From contig JADYZV010000059.1 in assembly GCA_020852965.1 (NCBI GenBank), positions 1 through 64,000 on the forward strand: 64,000 nt of DNA. The letters are read 5' to 3'. Both the position numbers and the translations under genes were made by a program. Positions 1 through 8,454 of the stretch are shown in pieces. The stretch comes from Pirellulaceae bacterium (GTDB lineage: Bacteria > Planctomycetota > Planctomycetia > Pirellulales > Pirellulaceae). How positions within the stretch are numbered: position 1 is the stretch's first letter; the number at the start of each line of letters is the position of its first letter. The notes beneath the pieces were generated by a model, which was not told the DNA's origin, made no database searches, and was given only the letters and a program-made list of their open reading frames with translations.

Positions 1-161
1 CAAAGCACCCGAAGGGCCGCTGGCGGCAATTGACTCCTGACCCCTTTACCCCAATTCGGATTTTAGGCGGAGGGTTGAACTCCATACTGGGAAAGCCGTA
101 GAATGAAGGGTGCCAGCTTGGACTGGCCTAGCAACACTGACCACTCCAGGAGAAACCGAAT

Positions 162-1634
162 ATGGCTACCGTAATCGAGACGATCCAAGCGCCCCAAGTC
201 CAACATACCGAGTGCTTCATTGGTGGGAAGTGGCTACCTGCGGCGAGCGGCAAGACGTTTGCCACGATCAATCCGGCTACCGAAGAGACGATCGCCGAAG
301 TTGCGGAGGGAGATCAAGCGGATATCGATCTGGCGGTCGACGCGGCCCGCAAGGCTTTTGACCAGGGACCGTGGGGCCGCATGGACGCGCGAGATCGCGG
401 ACGTTTGATGTATCGGTTGGCTGATTTGATCGAGGAGGAGATCGACGAATTGGCCGCGCTCGAGAGCTTCGATAATGGCAAGCCGGTGAGTGTGGCGCGC
501 GCCGCCGACCTGCCGTTGGTTATCGACTGCCTGAGGTACTACGCTGGCTTCGCAGACAAGATTCATGGTTCGACCATTCCGGTGCGCGGCAATTACTTTA
601 CCTACACGCGCAAGGAGCCGGTGGGGGTCGCCGGACAGATTATCCCTTGGAACTTCCCGATGTTGATGACGGCGTGGAAGTGGGGACCCGCGCTGGCCGC
701 AGGTTGTACCATCGTGATGAAGCCCGCCGAACAAACCCCACTGACTTGCCTGCGGATGGCCCAGTTGGCACAAGACGCGGGCATTCCCGACGGCGTCATC
801 AACGTCGTACCCGGCTATGGTCCCACGGCGGGCGGGGCGCTAGTGAAACATCCCGGCGTCGACAAGATTGCCTTTACCGGCGAAGACCGCACGGCAAAAA
901 TCATCATGCGCAACGCGGCCGATTCGCTCAAGCGCCTCACGTTTGAACTCGGAGGCAAGAGTCCCAATGTCATTCTAGCCGATGCTGACCTCGATGCCGC
1001 TGCCGCTGGGGCCCACTTCGGCCTGTTCTTCAATCAAGGGCAGTGCTGCTGCGCAGGCAGCCGAGTCTTCGTCGACGAGCGCGTGCATGATGAATTCGTC
1101 GACAAGCTCAAGGACTTGGCCACCAATCGCAAGCTCGGCAATCCACTCTGCCAGGATACCGAACAGGGCCCTCAAATCGATCAGGCTCAGTTCGATAAAA
1201 TTCTCTCGTACATCGACAAGGGGAATGCCGAAGGTGCGCGATGTGTCGTCGGCGGCAAGCGTTTCGGCGACAAGGGGTACTTTATAGAACAGACGATCTT
1301 CGACGGCGTGACCGATGACATGGCAATTGCCCAGGACGAAATCTTTGGTCCGGTGATGAGCGTTCTGAAGTATAAGGATTGGGACGAGTTGATTGATCGA
1401 GCCAATCAGACTTTCTACGGCTTGGCAGCCGCTGTGTGGACCAGCAATGTGGGCAAGGCGCACGATTTTGCGCGCCGCGTTCGCGCCGGGACGATCTGGG
1501 TCAACTGCTATGACGTCTTTGACGCGGCTGCACCGTTCGGTGGTTTCAAAATGTCGGGCCAAGGTCGCGAGCTGGGTGAAGAGGGCTTGCGGGCCTATAG
1601 CGAGACCAAGACCGTCACGATCAACCTGAGCTGA
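162..1634 (+). CDS. NAD(P)-dependent aldehyde dehydrogenase family protein
   Basis: Oxidises an aldehyde to a carboxylate with NAD(P) in the cytoplasm; the substrate cannot be told from sequence. At 490 residues it has the usual family length. The general base Glu lies in FELGGKSPN near residue 263 and the nucleophilic Cys in [11 protein letters not shown] near residue 295, and the PWNFP cofactor motif is present. The C-terminal [12 protein letters not shown] motif is typical of the class. An AGGAG ribosome site lies nine bases before the ATG. Odd point: the usual FTGSTEVG cofactor loop reads FTGEDRTA, so the second glycine is lost. The gene appears to be monocistronic, followed by a hairpin/T-run. 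Confidence 0.93.
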   Translation: MATVIETIQAPQVQHTECFIGGKWLPAASGKTFATINPATEETIAEVAEGDQADIDLAVDAARKAFDQGPWGRMDARDRGRLMYRLADLIEEEIDELAALESFDNGKPVSVARAADLPLVIDCLRYYAGFADKIHGSTIPVRGNYFTYTRKEPVGVAGQIIPWNFPMLMTAWKWGPALAAGCTIVMKPAEQTPLTCLRMAQLAQDAGIPDGVINVVPGYGPTAGGALVKHPGVDKIAFTGEDRTAKIIMRNAADSLKRLTFELGGKSPNVILADADLDAAAAGAHFGLFFNQGQCCCAGSRVFVDERVHDEFVDKLKDLATNRKLGNPLCQDTEQGPQIDQAQFDKILSYIDKGNAEGARCVVGGKRFGDKGYFIEQTIFDGVTDDMAIAQDEIFGPVMSVLKYKDWDELIDRANQTFYGLAAAVWTSNVGKAHDFARRVRAGTIWVNCYDVFDAAAPFGGFKMSGQGRELGEEGLRAYSETKTVTINLS

Positions 1635-1680
1635 CGCATAACGTCAATTAGTTCCACGTATGTCTGCCGTCATATCACCC

Positions 1681-1721
1681 GCCCCCATCGCCCGCTCGCC
1701 GGGCTGGGGCGCAAGTTTTTT
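1681..1721 (+). terminator. Possible terminator-like repeat after the aldehyde dehydrogenase
   Basis: A short stem GCCCG-CTCGC-CGGGC (1690-1704) is followed eleven bases later by a run of six T. The same words (GCCCCCATC, CCCGCT, GGGCTGGG, T-run) recur after the RND pump gene at 37703-37740, so this may be a repeated terminator element. Confidence 0.35.
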
Positions 1722-1792
1722 AAGTAGAGCCACAAACCCTAAGATCCGTCCACCGTCTGATGTTGAGATCATGGCTCGAACCCAAACTGGTC

Positions 1793-1922
1793 TGTTTAAC
1801 CGCGCAGCGCGCTCGCCTAAGTGCCAGGTCAAATTGCGACACCGATTGGGGCGACCAGCGGTGCCGCTGGGGCAATCTTTTCAGTCTCAACTCACCCTGC
1901 GGGCGCGCTGCGCGGTTAAACA
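1793..1922. repeat. Long-range 20-base perfect inverted repeat
   Basis: The arm at 1793-1812 (TGTTTAACCGCGCAGCGCGC) is the exact reverse complement of 1903-1922. The 90-base interior carries its own small stem (CCAGCGG-TG-CCGCTGG). It fills most of the 456-base gap between the aldehyde dehydrogenase and the sugar dehydrogenase. No coding signal was seen there. Its role is unknown; it could be an intergenic repeat element. Confidence 0.6.
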
Positions 1923-2090
1923 ATCGATCGCGTCGACAAGCGTACCGCGCTGCCGAAGAGCTTACTCCTTCTGGGATCGGTTGGGCTTACCAGCGGACGG
2001 AACATTCGGCTCTGGCGCTATATCTATTGAAATCTATTGAAGTTTAGGTTGAGGTGCGAAGCGGCGCGAATCTAACGAATTGAGGGCGGG

Positions 2091-4877
2091 ATGGTTATAG
2101 GGGTTAGAGCGCTGTTTAGCGTATTGGGGTTCATGCTAATTCTGGCCTGGGGGTGGGCGAGCTGCTTTGCGGACGAAGCTCGCACCGACGGTCCGAACTC
2201 CTGTGCTGCCGGCAGTAGCGACAAGGCCGACGATCAGCGCCCCTATGGGCTGGAAAGTCGCACGCCTTGGACCGCGTCGCGAGTCGTGGGTTCGCCCGAG
2301 CCGCCGCTCCCCTTTGTCGCCGTTAAGCAGTTTAACGATATTGCCTGGGAACGCCCGTTGACCATCACGGCCGAACCGGGAACCAATTGGTTGATAGTTA
2401 TTCAGCAGGGGGGCGAAGACGATCGGCCCTCGAAGCTGCTGCGAGTGGAAGACCGCCCAGACGCCAACCAAACCTCACTCTTTATGGAGGTGCCAAAGCG
2501 GTTGGTCTACAGCGTGCAATTCGATCCGGACTATGAACAGAACGGTTATATCTATGTATTTAGCAATGGGACTACTGGGCAACCCAACAAGAAGAATCGC
2601 GTATCGCGGTTTACCGTTTCGCGGCGGGCCGATGCGGGGATGCCCGTCGATGTCGACTCGGAGTTGATTATCCTCGAATGGTACTCCGAGGGGCACGACG
2701 GCGGAGGGATGGTCTTTGCCCCTGACGGCATGCTGTATATCAGCACCGGCGACGGTACCAGCGACTCGGACGAGTGGATGTCGGCCCAAGATGTTACGGG
2801 ACTTCAGGGGGGCGTGCTGCGGATCGACGTACGGCAGGCCACGGCCGAGCAGCCCTATATCATTCCCACCGACAATCCCTTTCTGGATATCCCTGGCGCA
2901 CGTGGCGAATTTTGGGCCATCGGCCTGCGCAACCCGTGGCGAATGGACATCGATCGCAAGAGCGGACAGATCTGGGTCGGCAACAATGGACAAGACCTGT
3001 GGGAGTCCGTGCATATTATCGGTCGCGGAGAAAACTACGGCTGGAGCGTTTACGAAGGGAGCCATCCCTTTATGGTAAATCGCCAACTGGGCCCTGGAAA
3101 ATTGACGCTACCCACCTTGGAGCACCACCACATCGAATCGCGTTCGCTGACCGGCGGCGTCGTCTACGATGGGAGTAAATTGCCGGAGCTTACTGGTGCC
3201 TACCTCTATGGCGACTATTCGACGGGCAAGATCTGGGCGGTGCGACATGACGGCAAACAAGTGATCTGGCATGAGGAAATCGCCGACACGACACTGCAGA
3301 TATCCTCGTTTTGCAATTCGCACCATGGCGAAATACTGATGACCGACCACACAGCGGATGGAGGAGTCTACCGCCTAATGGCCAATCCCGCTTTGCTGGC
3401 GGCAGAGAAAGCCCCGGAGTTCCCGCGAAAGCTGAGTGAAACCGGCTTGTTTGATTCGGTCGCCGAGCATCGTGTTGCCCCTGGGGTGATTTCCTATTCA
3501 GTCAACGCTCCGGGGTGGCATGATGGCGCAGTGGCTGAACGCTTTCTAGCCATCCCCGACGACAAACAGATCGATTACAAATCTCGGCGCGGTTGGAATT
3601 TCCCCGACGGCGCCGTATTGCTGCAGACCCTGTCGCTGGAAGTCGTCTCGCAGACGGGCGTGGCACCGCGGCGCATTGAAACCCGGATGCTAACCCGCCA
3701 GCAGGGCGAATGGGCCGCCTACTCCTATCTCTGGAATGACGCACAAGGAGACGCACTGCTCGTCGACGCCTTGGGGCGGGACCTGTTGCTTGAAACCCCG
3801 CTGGCCAGCGCGGCGGGAAGCCAGGGCAACGACCAGCGAACTTGGCGAGTCCCCGGCCGGGCTGAGTGTTTGTCTTGCCACAGCCGAGCCATCAACTTTG
3901 TCCTAGGCATGAGCGAAGTGCAAATGAATCGCCAGCACTTCTACGGCGCGCGCAGCGATAATCAACTGCGGACCCTCGAGCATATCGGCCTCTTCAGCGG
4001 ACCACTGCCCAAGCCGCCGACACAACTCGAACGACTCGTTGATCCCTACGACTCGCAGGCTCCCTTAGAAGAGCGCGCCAAATCGTACTTGCACACCAAT
4101 TGCGCTGGATGCCATGTGAATTCGGGCGGGGGGAACTCGCGTATGTTGTTGGAATATGACACCCCACTAGCGAATATGAACCTCATTTCGCAGTTCCCGC
4201 AACACGCGACCTTTGGCATCGCCCAACCACTGATCGTAGCCCCGGGCGAACCGGAACGATCCGTCATGCTTGCCCGGGTCGCCCGCCGCGGGGTGGGGCA
4301 AATGCCCCCCTTGTTTTCCAATCGCGTCGATCACCGAGCGGTCGAACTCCTGCGGCAGTGGATGGCTGGAATGGAGTCCGATCGGAGATTTGTCAAGGAT
4401 TGGACCGTGGCCGACATCAGCGGTCATCTGTCCGAGCTGGAGGCGGGGCGTTCGTTCGAACGCGGCGAGGCACTGTACAGTTCCGCCGGCTGCGGCAATT
4501 GCCATCGCTTGCACAAAGAAAAGGCAGGGATAGGTCCCAACCTCACCGGCGTGGCCCAGCGGCTCAAGCCTCGCGAAATCTTGGAGTCGATCCTTTCCCC
4601 CTCGGCGGTCATCGACGACAAGTATGCTACGACGCAGATCGTCACCCTAGACGGAGAAATCGTGCAAGGACGCATCGAATCGGAAGACGACAAAAAGCTC
4701 GTATTGCGCGGCAATGAATCCTTTGATGCACCCCGAACGATTCGCAAGGCAGACATCGAAGTTCGCTCTCTATCGAAGGTTTCGACCATGCCCAGCGGCA
4801 CGGTGAACCATCTCGAACTGGAGGAGATTCTCGACTTACTGGCCTATCTGCTGGCCGACGGCACTGCACTTCGCTAA
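2091..4877 (+). CDS. Secreted PQQ-type sugar (glucose/sorbosone) dehydrogenase with C-terminal cytochrome c domains
   Basis: Predicted periplasmic oxidoreductase. A signal peptide (residues 1-27, ending near CFADE) is followed by a glucose/sorbosone dehydrogenase beta-propeller at about residues 75-430, with GHDGGGMVFAPDG and GLRNPWRMDID typical of that family. Three CxxCH haem sites follow at about 592 (CLSCH), 669 (CAGCH) and 800 (CGNCH). The last 140 residues match the haem domain TIGR02603 (Pirellula/Verrucomicrobium type), including GIGPNLTG and LDGEIVQGRI. The probable role is oxidation of a sugar or polyol, with electrons passed to its own haems. The substrate is unknown. At 928 residues, fusion length is normal for planctomycetes. 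Confidence 0.9.
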   Translation: MVIGVRALFSVLGFMLILAWGWASCFADEARTDGPNSCAAGSSDKADDQRPYGLESRTPWTASRVVGSPEPPLPFVAVKQFNDIAWERPLTITAEPGTNWLIVIQQGGEDDRPSKLLRVEDRPDANQTSLFMEVPKRLVYSVQFDPDYEQNGYIYVFSNGTTGQPNKKNRVSRFTVSRRADAGMPVDVDSELIILEWYSEGHDGGGMVFAPDGMLYISTGDGTSDSDEWMSAQDVTGLQGGVLRIDVRQATAEQPYIIPTDNPFLDIPGARGEFWAIGLRNPWRMDIDRKSGQIWVGNNGQDLWESVHIIGRGENYGWSVYEGSHPFMVNRQLGPGKLTLPTLEHHHIESRSLTGGVVYDGSKLPELTGAYLYGDYSTGKIWAVRHDGKQVIWHEEIADTTLQISSFCNSHHGEILMTDHTADGGVYRLMANPALLAAEKAPEFPRKLSETGLFDSVAEHRVAPGVISYSVNAPGWHDGAVAERFLAIPDDKQIDYKSRRGWNFPDGAVLLQTLSLEVVSQTGVAPRRIETRMLTRQQGEWAAYSYLWNDAQGDALLVDALGRDLLLETPLASAAGSQGNDQRTWRVPGRAECLSCHSRAINFVLGMSEVQMNRQHFYGARSDNQLRTLEHIGLFSGPLPKPPTQLERLVDPYDSQAPLEERAKSYLHTNCAGCHVNSGGGNSRMLLEYDTPLANMNLISQFPQHATFGIAQPLIVAPGEPERSVMLARVARRGVGQMPPLFSNRVDHRAVELLRQWMAGMESDRRFVKDWTVADISGHLSELEAGRSFERGEALYSSAGCGNCHRLHKEKAGIGPNLTGVAQRLKPREILESILSPSAVIDDKYATTQIVTLDGEIVQGRIESEDDKKLVLRGNESFDAPRTIRKADIEVRSLSKVSTMPSGTVNHLELEEILDLLAYLLADGTALR

Positions 4878-4942
4878 TTCTAGCCCTTGCTATGCTCCTC
4901 CCTGCGGTTGCGCTATCCGCGCGGTGCTGCGATCGCGGGAGG

Positions 4943-5365
4943 TCAACAAGCTGCACTCCAACCGTCGATGGCGGCCATCGATTTTTGTTCTCCTCCGCGG
5001 ATGGAAATTTGCTTGCGCGTTTTGCGTTCGCCTTCATAGGGCCAGGGAATCCAACCAAAGTAACGGCCGTCTGATTTCGGCATAAGCAGTGGTAATTCGT
5101 AGCCCAGCGGTGAGATTTCGTATTCGAAATAAGGCTGCTTTTCTTCGTTTGGCCAGAAGAAGCACTCAAAGACGTCTTCAGTCCACAGCTTGAGAAAATC
5201 GCCTTCGAGCGTGGCGTGCAACTGCTTGTCGCTGCCGTCAAACAGTACTGGCTCAGCGGACGGCAGCTCAGCCGGCAGTAGCAGCCCAGCTATGACGAGG
5301 ATGCCCCCAGATGCGTGTTGCAGATACCTTTTTTGCCCGTCGCTCACTGGTCGGTTTTCTTCCAT
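4943..5365 (-). pseudogene. Carbohydrate-binding family 9-like fragment, apparently truncated
   Basis: The 140-residue frame has a weak hydrophobic N-terminal segment (GGILVIAGLLLPAELPSAEP). After it comes a stretch typical of CBM9-like domains: LWTEDVFECFFWPN, YFEYEISPLG and a later DGW. The family normally continues after DGW into a strand such as FIPF, but here the frame stops at GWSAAC. None of the three frames past that point restores the expected sequence, and the N-terminal half of the domain is also missing. I read it as a decayed or truncated gene. It could instead be a short expressed protein. The start was taken at the ATG (5365) rather than the TTG at 5398. Confidence 0.5.
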
Positions 5366-5605
5366 GTCGCAGCGGCAGCGACCAGCGAAATCGCTCAACC
5401 AATTCTCGAATTGCCTCGCTTTTCTCGCAGTTTTTCCTTCGCAGCCTATTCATCGAAGTCGACCTGTTGTGGTTTTCAAGCTTTACTAGTTCGGATGGGC
5501 TTGGAGCAATGGGAACCAGCGGCGCGACAATTGCCTTGTACACTACCGGAGTTGCGATCAATGTTCTATTGTTAGGCTGAACGGTCAGTTCACGAGGCGG
5601 GGCGA

Positions 5606-6709
5606 ATGCGTTTAATTGGCAGAATCCGAACTAGCATCATGACCACTGGGTGGGTGCTCTTGAGCGTCGTGGCTGCCGCTCAGGAGCCTGTTCCAGCCCC
5701 AGTTCCGATCGACTCGCCATCGATCGGTTCGCCAAGCATCATCACACGCTCGCTCGACACATTAACGATTGATGCGGCGACGATCGAACCGCCCATGGAT
5801 GAGCAACGATCCGATTTGGCCATTGCTTGTCTCCGCATCCCCGCTTCGCTGATCACTGACGAAGCAAGCCGAAGCTTTCAACATACGGCACCCGTTGACC
5901 GCGTCGTGCTCGGGACTCACGCGCGTGGAACGGCCGAATGCCAAGGCGAAGTCCGTTGTGAAATGGGGCAGCAGCCTAGTGCTGCGGAGCTGGTGTGTCA
6001 CATCTCTGGCACGGTCCGTTCGCAGACTTGTGGAACCAACGGACCCGCGCTGATCAACTCGACCGCCGAGACCTCTTACACGGCCACGAAGCGCATCGTG
6101 TTTGATGGGCGACAACTCACAACTCAACCCGCAGTCGTAAATGCCAGGACTCAAATACAAATCACAGGAATTGGTAGTATCGCGCCTAGGTTGCGAGGTC
6201 GAATTGTCGAGCGGGTGGCCACCCGTCGCGCCGCCGACAGTCGCCTCGAAGCGGAAAGGATAACGTGTCGATTGACCGCCGATGAATTGCAGCAACACAT
6301 CGATAACGAATTCTCTCAGCGCATTGTCTCCCTGAATCGCAAGTTGGCCATGCGATTGGCAATTCTTGATGGTTTCAAAGACAATGAATATGCACTTTCA
6401 ATAAGCAGTCGCCCCGAGTACATACAGATCTTGTACGCTCGCAGAGAAACCAATTCGCAAACGGATGCAGCGCTACCGAACTTTCCATTGGGAGACAAGC
6501 TGGTTTTGTGGATCCCGCTCCCCGACTCGAAGTCGGCGATCAACGACGAAGAAGCCTGGGGGCTTGAAGATGTTAAGGGCTTTCTACCGCTATGGCTCTA
6601 CGCTCCCGTATCGCGCATCAAAGCCAAGATCGATGAAAGCACCCCTCGCCTCGATCTGCTCAGGCATTCGAATTGGATCGGCTTTGAGTTTGGTTCCGAC
6701 GCCGTTTAA
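5606..6709 (+). CDS. Hypothetical exported protein
   Basis: I do not recognise a family. A hydrophobic segment (residues 12-25, TTGWVLLSVVAAAQ) looks like a signal peptide, followed by a Pro-rich stretch and then a mixed alpha/beta region of about 320 residues. Four cysteines at about residues 111-141 (around AECQGEVRCEMG and ELVCHISG) could form disulfides. The 367-residue length, regular codon use and clean frame argue for a real gene. There is no good ribosome site other than a purine-rich GAGGCGGGGCGA before the ATG. It stands alone between non-coding stretches. Confidence 0.7.
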   Translation: MRLIGRIRTSIMTTGWVLLSVVAAAQEPVPAPVPIDSPSIGSPSIITRSLDTLTIDAATIEPPMDEQRSDLAIACLRIPASLITDEASRSFQHTAPVDRVVLGTHARGTAECQGEVRCEMGQQPSAAELVCHISGTVRSQTCGTNGPALINSTAETSYTATKRIVFDGRQLTTQPAVVNARTQIQITGIGSIAPRLRGRIVERVATRRAADSRLEAERITCRLTADELQQHIDNEFSQRIVSLNRKLAMRLAILDGFKDNEYALSISSRPEYIQILYARRETNSQTDAALPNFPLGDKLVLWIPLPDSKSAINDEEAWGLEDVKGFLPLWLYAPVSRIKAKIDESTPRLDLLRHSNWIGFEFGSDAV

Positions 6710-7204
6710 TGAATCAAAGCAGCCTCAAGCGCGGCAGTAGAACGCAATAAACGATTACGTCCTTTTTCCACTGCACGCACCATACGGTCAAGTGAAGCGG
6801 TAGCTCTAGTTGGAAAATCATTATAATTCATCTGAAGTTGTTTAACGCCTAGCCGGATTGGCCGGTGGAGCGCGAGTGATGTGTACTACGGAGAGTTGGC
6901 TCGATGCGATAGCGATATGATCAGCGCGGGTGTACCGGCCAAGTAGGCGCAGGCTGGAGCGGAGTTGATCACACCTAGACCCGAGACTGTACGAGAGAGT
7001 ATCCATGGAGTCAGGTTGACAGTCGCAGGTTAGCCTAGAAGGCGGCTGCCGCAGGTGCCATCGCCTGCGCAGGCCGCAACAGTGGGTTGGCTTATGCTAT
7101 GGTGTGTCAGAGACTCACCCGCTGACCAGATCAACTCATGCACCTGCGGCCTGCTCCGGCTCGGCGTTAAACGAAAGCATCGAGTCGACAAAAATTGTTC
7201 ACGA
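6710..7204. other. Non-coding stretch
   Basis: About 495 bases without a convincing gene on either strand; short frames here show no family motif. Small GC-rich partial dyads (around GCCGCAGGTG and CACCTGCGGC, 7050-7150) are present. Nothing else was recognised. Confidence 0.5.
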
Positions 7205-7651
7205 TTAGAAATCAAATTTGTCTGGTCGCCAGAGTTGGTACTGTTCGTCTAAGAGCCAGTTCCAGCGCTCGGTTTCATCCAATCCGACCAGCCCAACGAC
7301 TTGTTCCATTGCCGACAAAGCAGCTCGCTGCTGTTCGCTGGTTTCGAGCGGCAAATTTTCCAGCGCTAGAACGGTTTGTTGTGGGGCGGTCAGGAAGGCG
7401 ATCCCGAACAAATAGTACGGTGCCTTGTCGATGGAAAAGCTGCGACGCTAGCCTAAAGCTGCCGTAGCCAAATCGACAATTCGGATCGATGTCCGCATCG
7501 AGTCCAACGTGGCCGAACACACGACGTCGGACTTGCCCCAGCGTGACGTGAACAGTCTCTCCTGACACCAGAGATAGCGTTTGCGAGCCGCGTGTGCAGA
7601 CTGCCAAGCCCATGAGTCAGCCATGATATTCAACGCATGTACGAAGTTCAT
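7205..7651 (-). pseudogene. Possible decayed gene downstream of the BlaI-type repressor
   Basis: On the minus strand one frame begins at 7651 (MNFVHALNIMADSWAW) and runs to a TAG at 7448-7450. The same frame resumes and continues open to 7205 (for example APYYLFGIAFLTAPQQTV, LDETERWNWLLDEQYQLW). Because BlaI-type repressors are usually followed by an M56/BlaR1 sensor gene, this could be the remnant of such a partner. I see no HExxH motif or membrane segments to prove it. It may also be unrelated non-coding DNA. Confidence 0.25.
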
Positions 7652-8115
7652 GATCGGCTTCCTTTCGAATTCGGGCCGCGTTCATTCTTTTTGTCCGCTG
7701 ATGCTTGGGACGACCTTTGGTTGCCTTGGGTGGCTTGCTTCGCTTTCAAATCGTCGAGCAAGCACTGCAGTTGGCCGATTTCAGATGCCGTGAGTGGTTT
7801 GGTTTCGAGAAGTGACGCGACCAGGTCGACCCCGCTTCCACCGAAAACTCGATCGACAATGCCGCCGATCACTTGCCCGCAGGTTTTATTGGGCGCGATT
7901 TTGGCTTGATACACAAAGGCTTTGCCGCAATGGCCTTTTTTGCGAGTGACGAAACCTTTACCAGACAATCGTTCGAGAAGTGTGCAGACTGAGGAGTGGG
8001 AGAGCGGGCGTCGTTGGGCGAGCATCTCCCGCACTTGGCGCGCGGTCATTTCCTCGGCTTCCCACAGGCATTGCAGCACATCCAGTTCCGCTGGGGGCAA
8101 ATCCAGATCGGTCAT
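7648..8115 (-). CDS. BlaI/MecI/CopY family transcriptional repressor
   Basis: A winged-helix DNA-binding repressor of 155 residues. The N-terminal domain reads PPAELDVLQCLWEAEEMTARQVREML, then SHSSVCTLLERLSGKGFVTRKK, which matches the BlaI helix-turn-helix and wing. In this family the C-terminal part mediates dimerisation. I start it at the ATG at 8115 because the longer frame from 8187 would begin inside an operator-like dyad. Two 16-base dyads lie 44-80 bases upstream and suggest autoregulation. The usual BlaR1/M56 sensor-protease partner is absent or decayed downstream. A charged Lys/Ser/Asn tail ends the protein. Confidence 0.88.
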   Translation of the reverse strand: MTDLDLPPAELDVLQCLWEAEEMTARQVREMLAQRRPLSHSSVCTLLERLSGKGFVTRKKGHCGKAFVYQAKIAPNKTCGQVIGGIVDRVFGGSGVDLVASLLETKPLTASEIGQLQCLLDDLKAKQATQGNQRSSQASADKKNERGPNSKGSRS

Positions 8116-8158
8116 TAGTTGGTTTCCATGCGAAAACTCAAAAAACGGCAAACAGAAT

Positions 8159-8195
8159 ATCGACAAATGTAGATAACTAATCGACATGTGTCAAT
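8159..8195. promoter_or_regulatory. Two tandem BlaI-type operator dyads
   Basis: Two 16-base dyads occur: ATCGACA-AA-TGTAGAT (8159-8174) and ATCGACA-TG-TGTCAAT (8180-8195). They share the half site ATCGACA and are 21 bases apart centre to centre, that is, on the same face of the helix. The layout and the TACA/GACA-TGTC half sites resemble BlaI/MecI operators. They lie just upstream of the repressor gene. Confidence 0.65.
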
Positions 8196-8303
8196 ATGCT
8201 AAGCGTGGGGTGGCCCATCGATTGCGAAAAGCTGGTATCTTTTGTACCGGAGGGAGGATTTGGTGAAGTCCAGCCGTGTGCATTATCCACGTATAGTCTA
8301 GGA

Positions 8304-8370
8304 GTAGTGGACGAGGTTGCGAGTCGCTGGCATCCAGCGAAGCAAGGGGACTCGTAACCTCGTCCACTAC
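8304..8370. repeat. Repeat family R1, inverted pair
   Basis: Two copies of GTAGTGGACGAGGTTACGAG plus TC face each other (8304-8325 and 8349-8370, one mismatch). Between them lies a small stem CGCTGG-CAT-CCAGCG. The whole would fold into a long hairpin. It sits in the gap before the AAA+ module. Further copies are at 40753-40775, 45264-45288 and three in tandem at 62131-62221. Confidence 0.8.
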
Positions 8371-8454
8371 GCCCAATCCCACAATGATGAATCGATGAGG
8401 CATTAGCCTTCTGTTCAACACCACCCCAAACCCTTTTCTCGAGCACCTTCGAAG

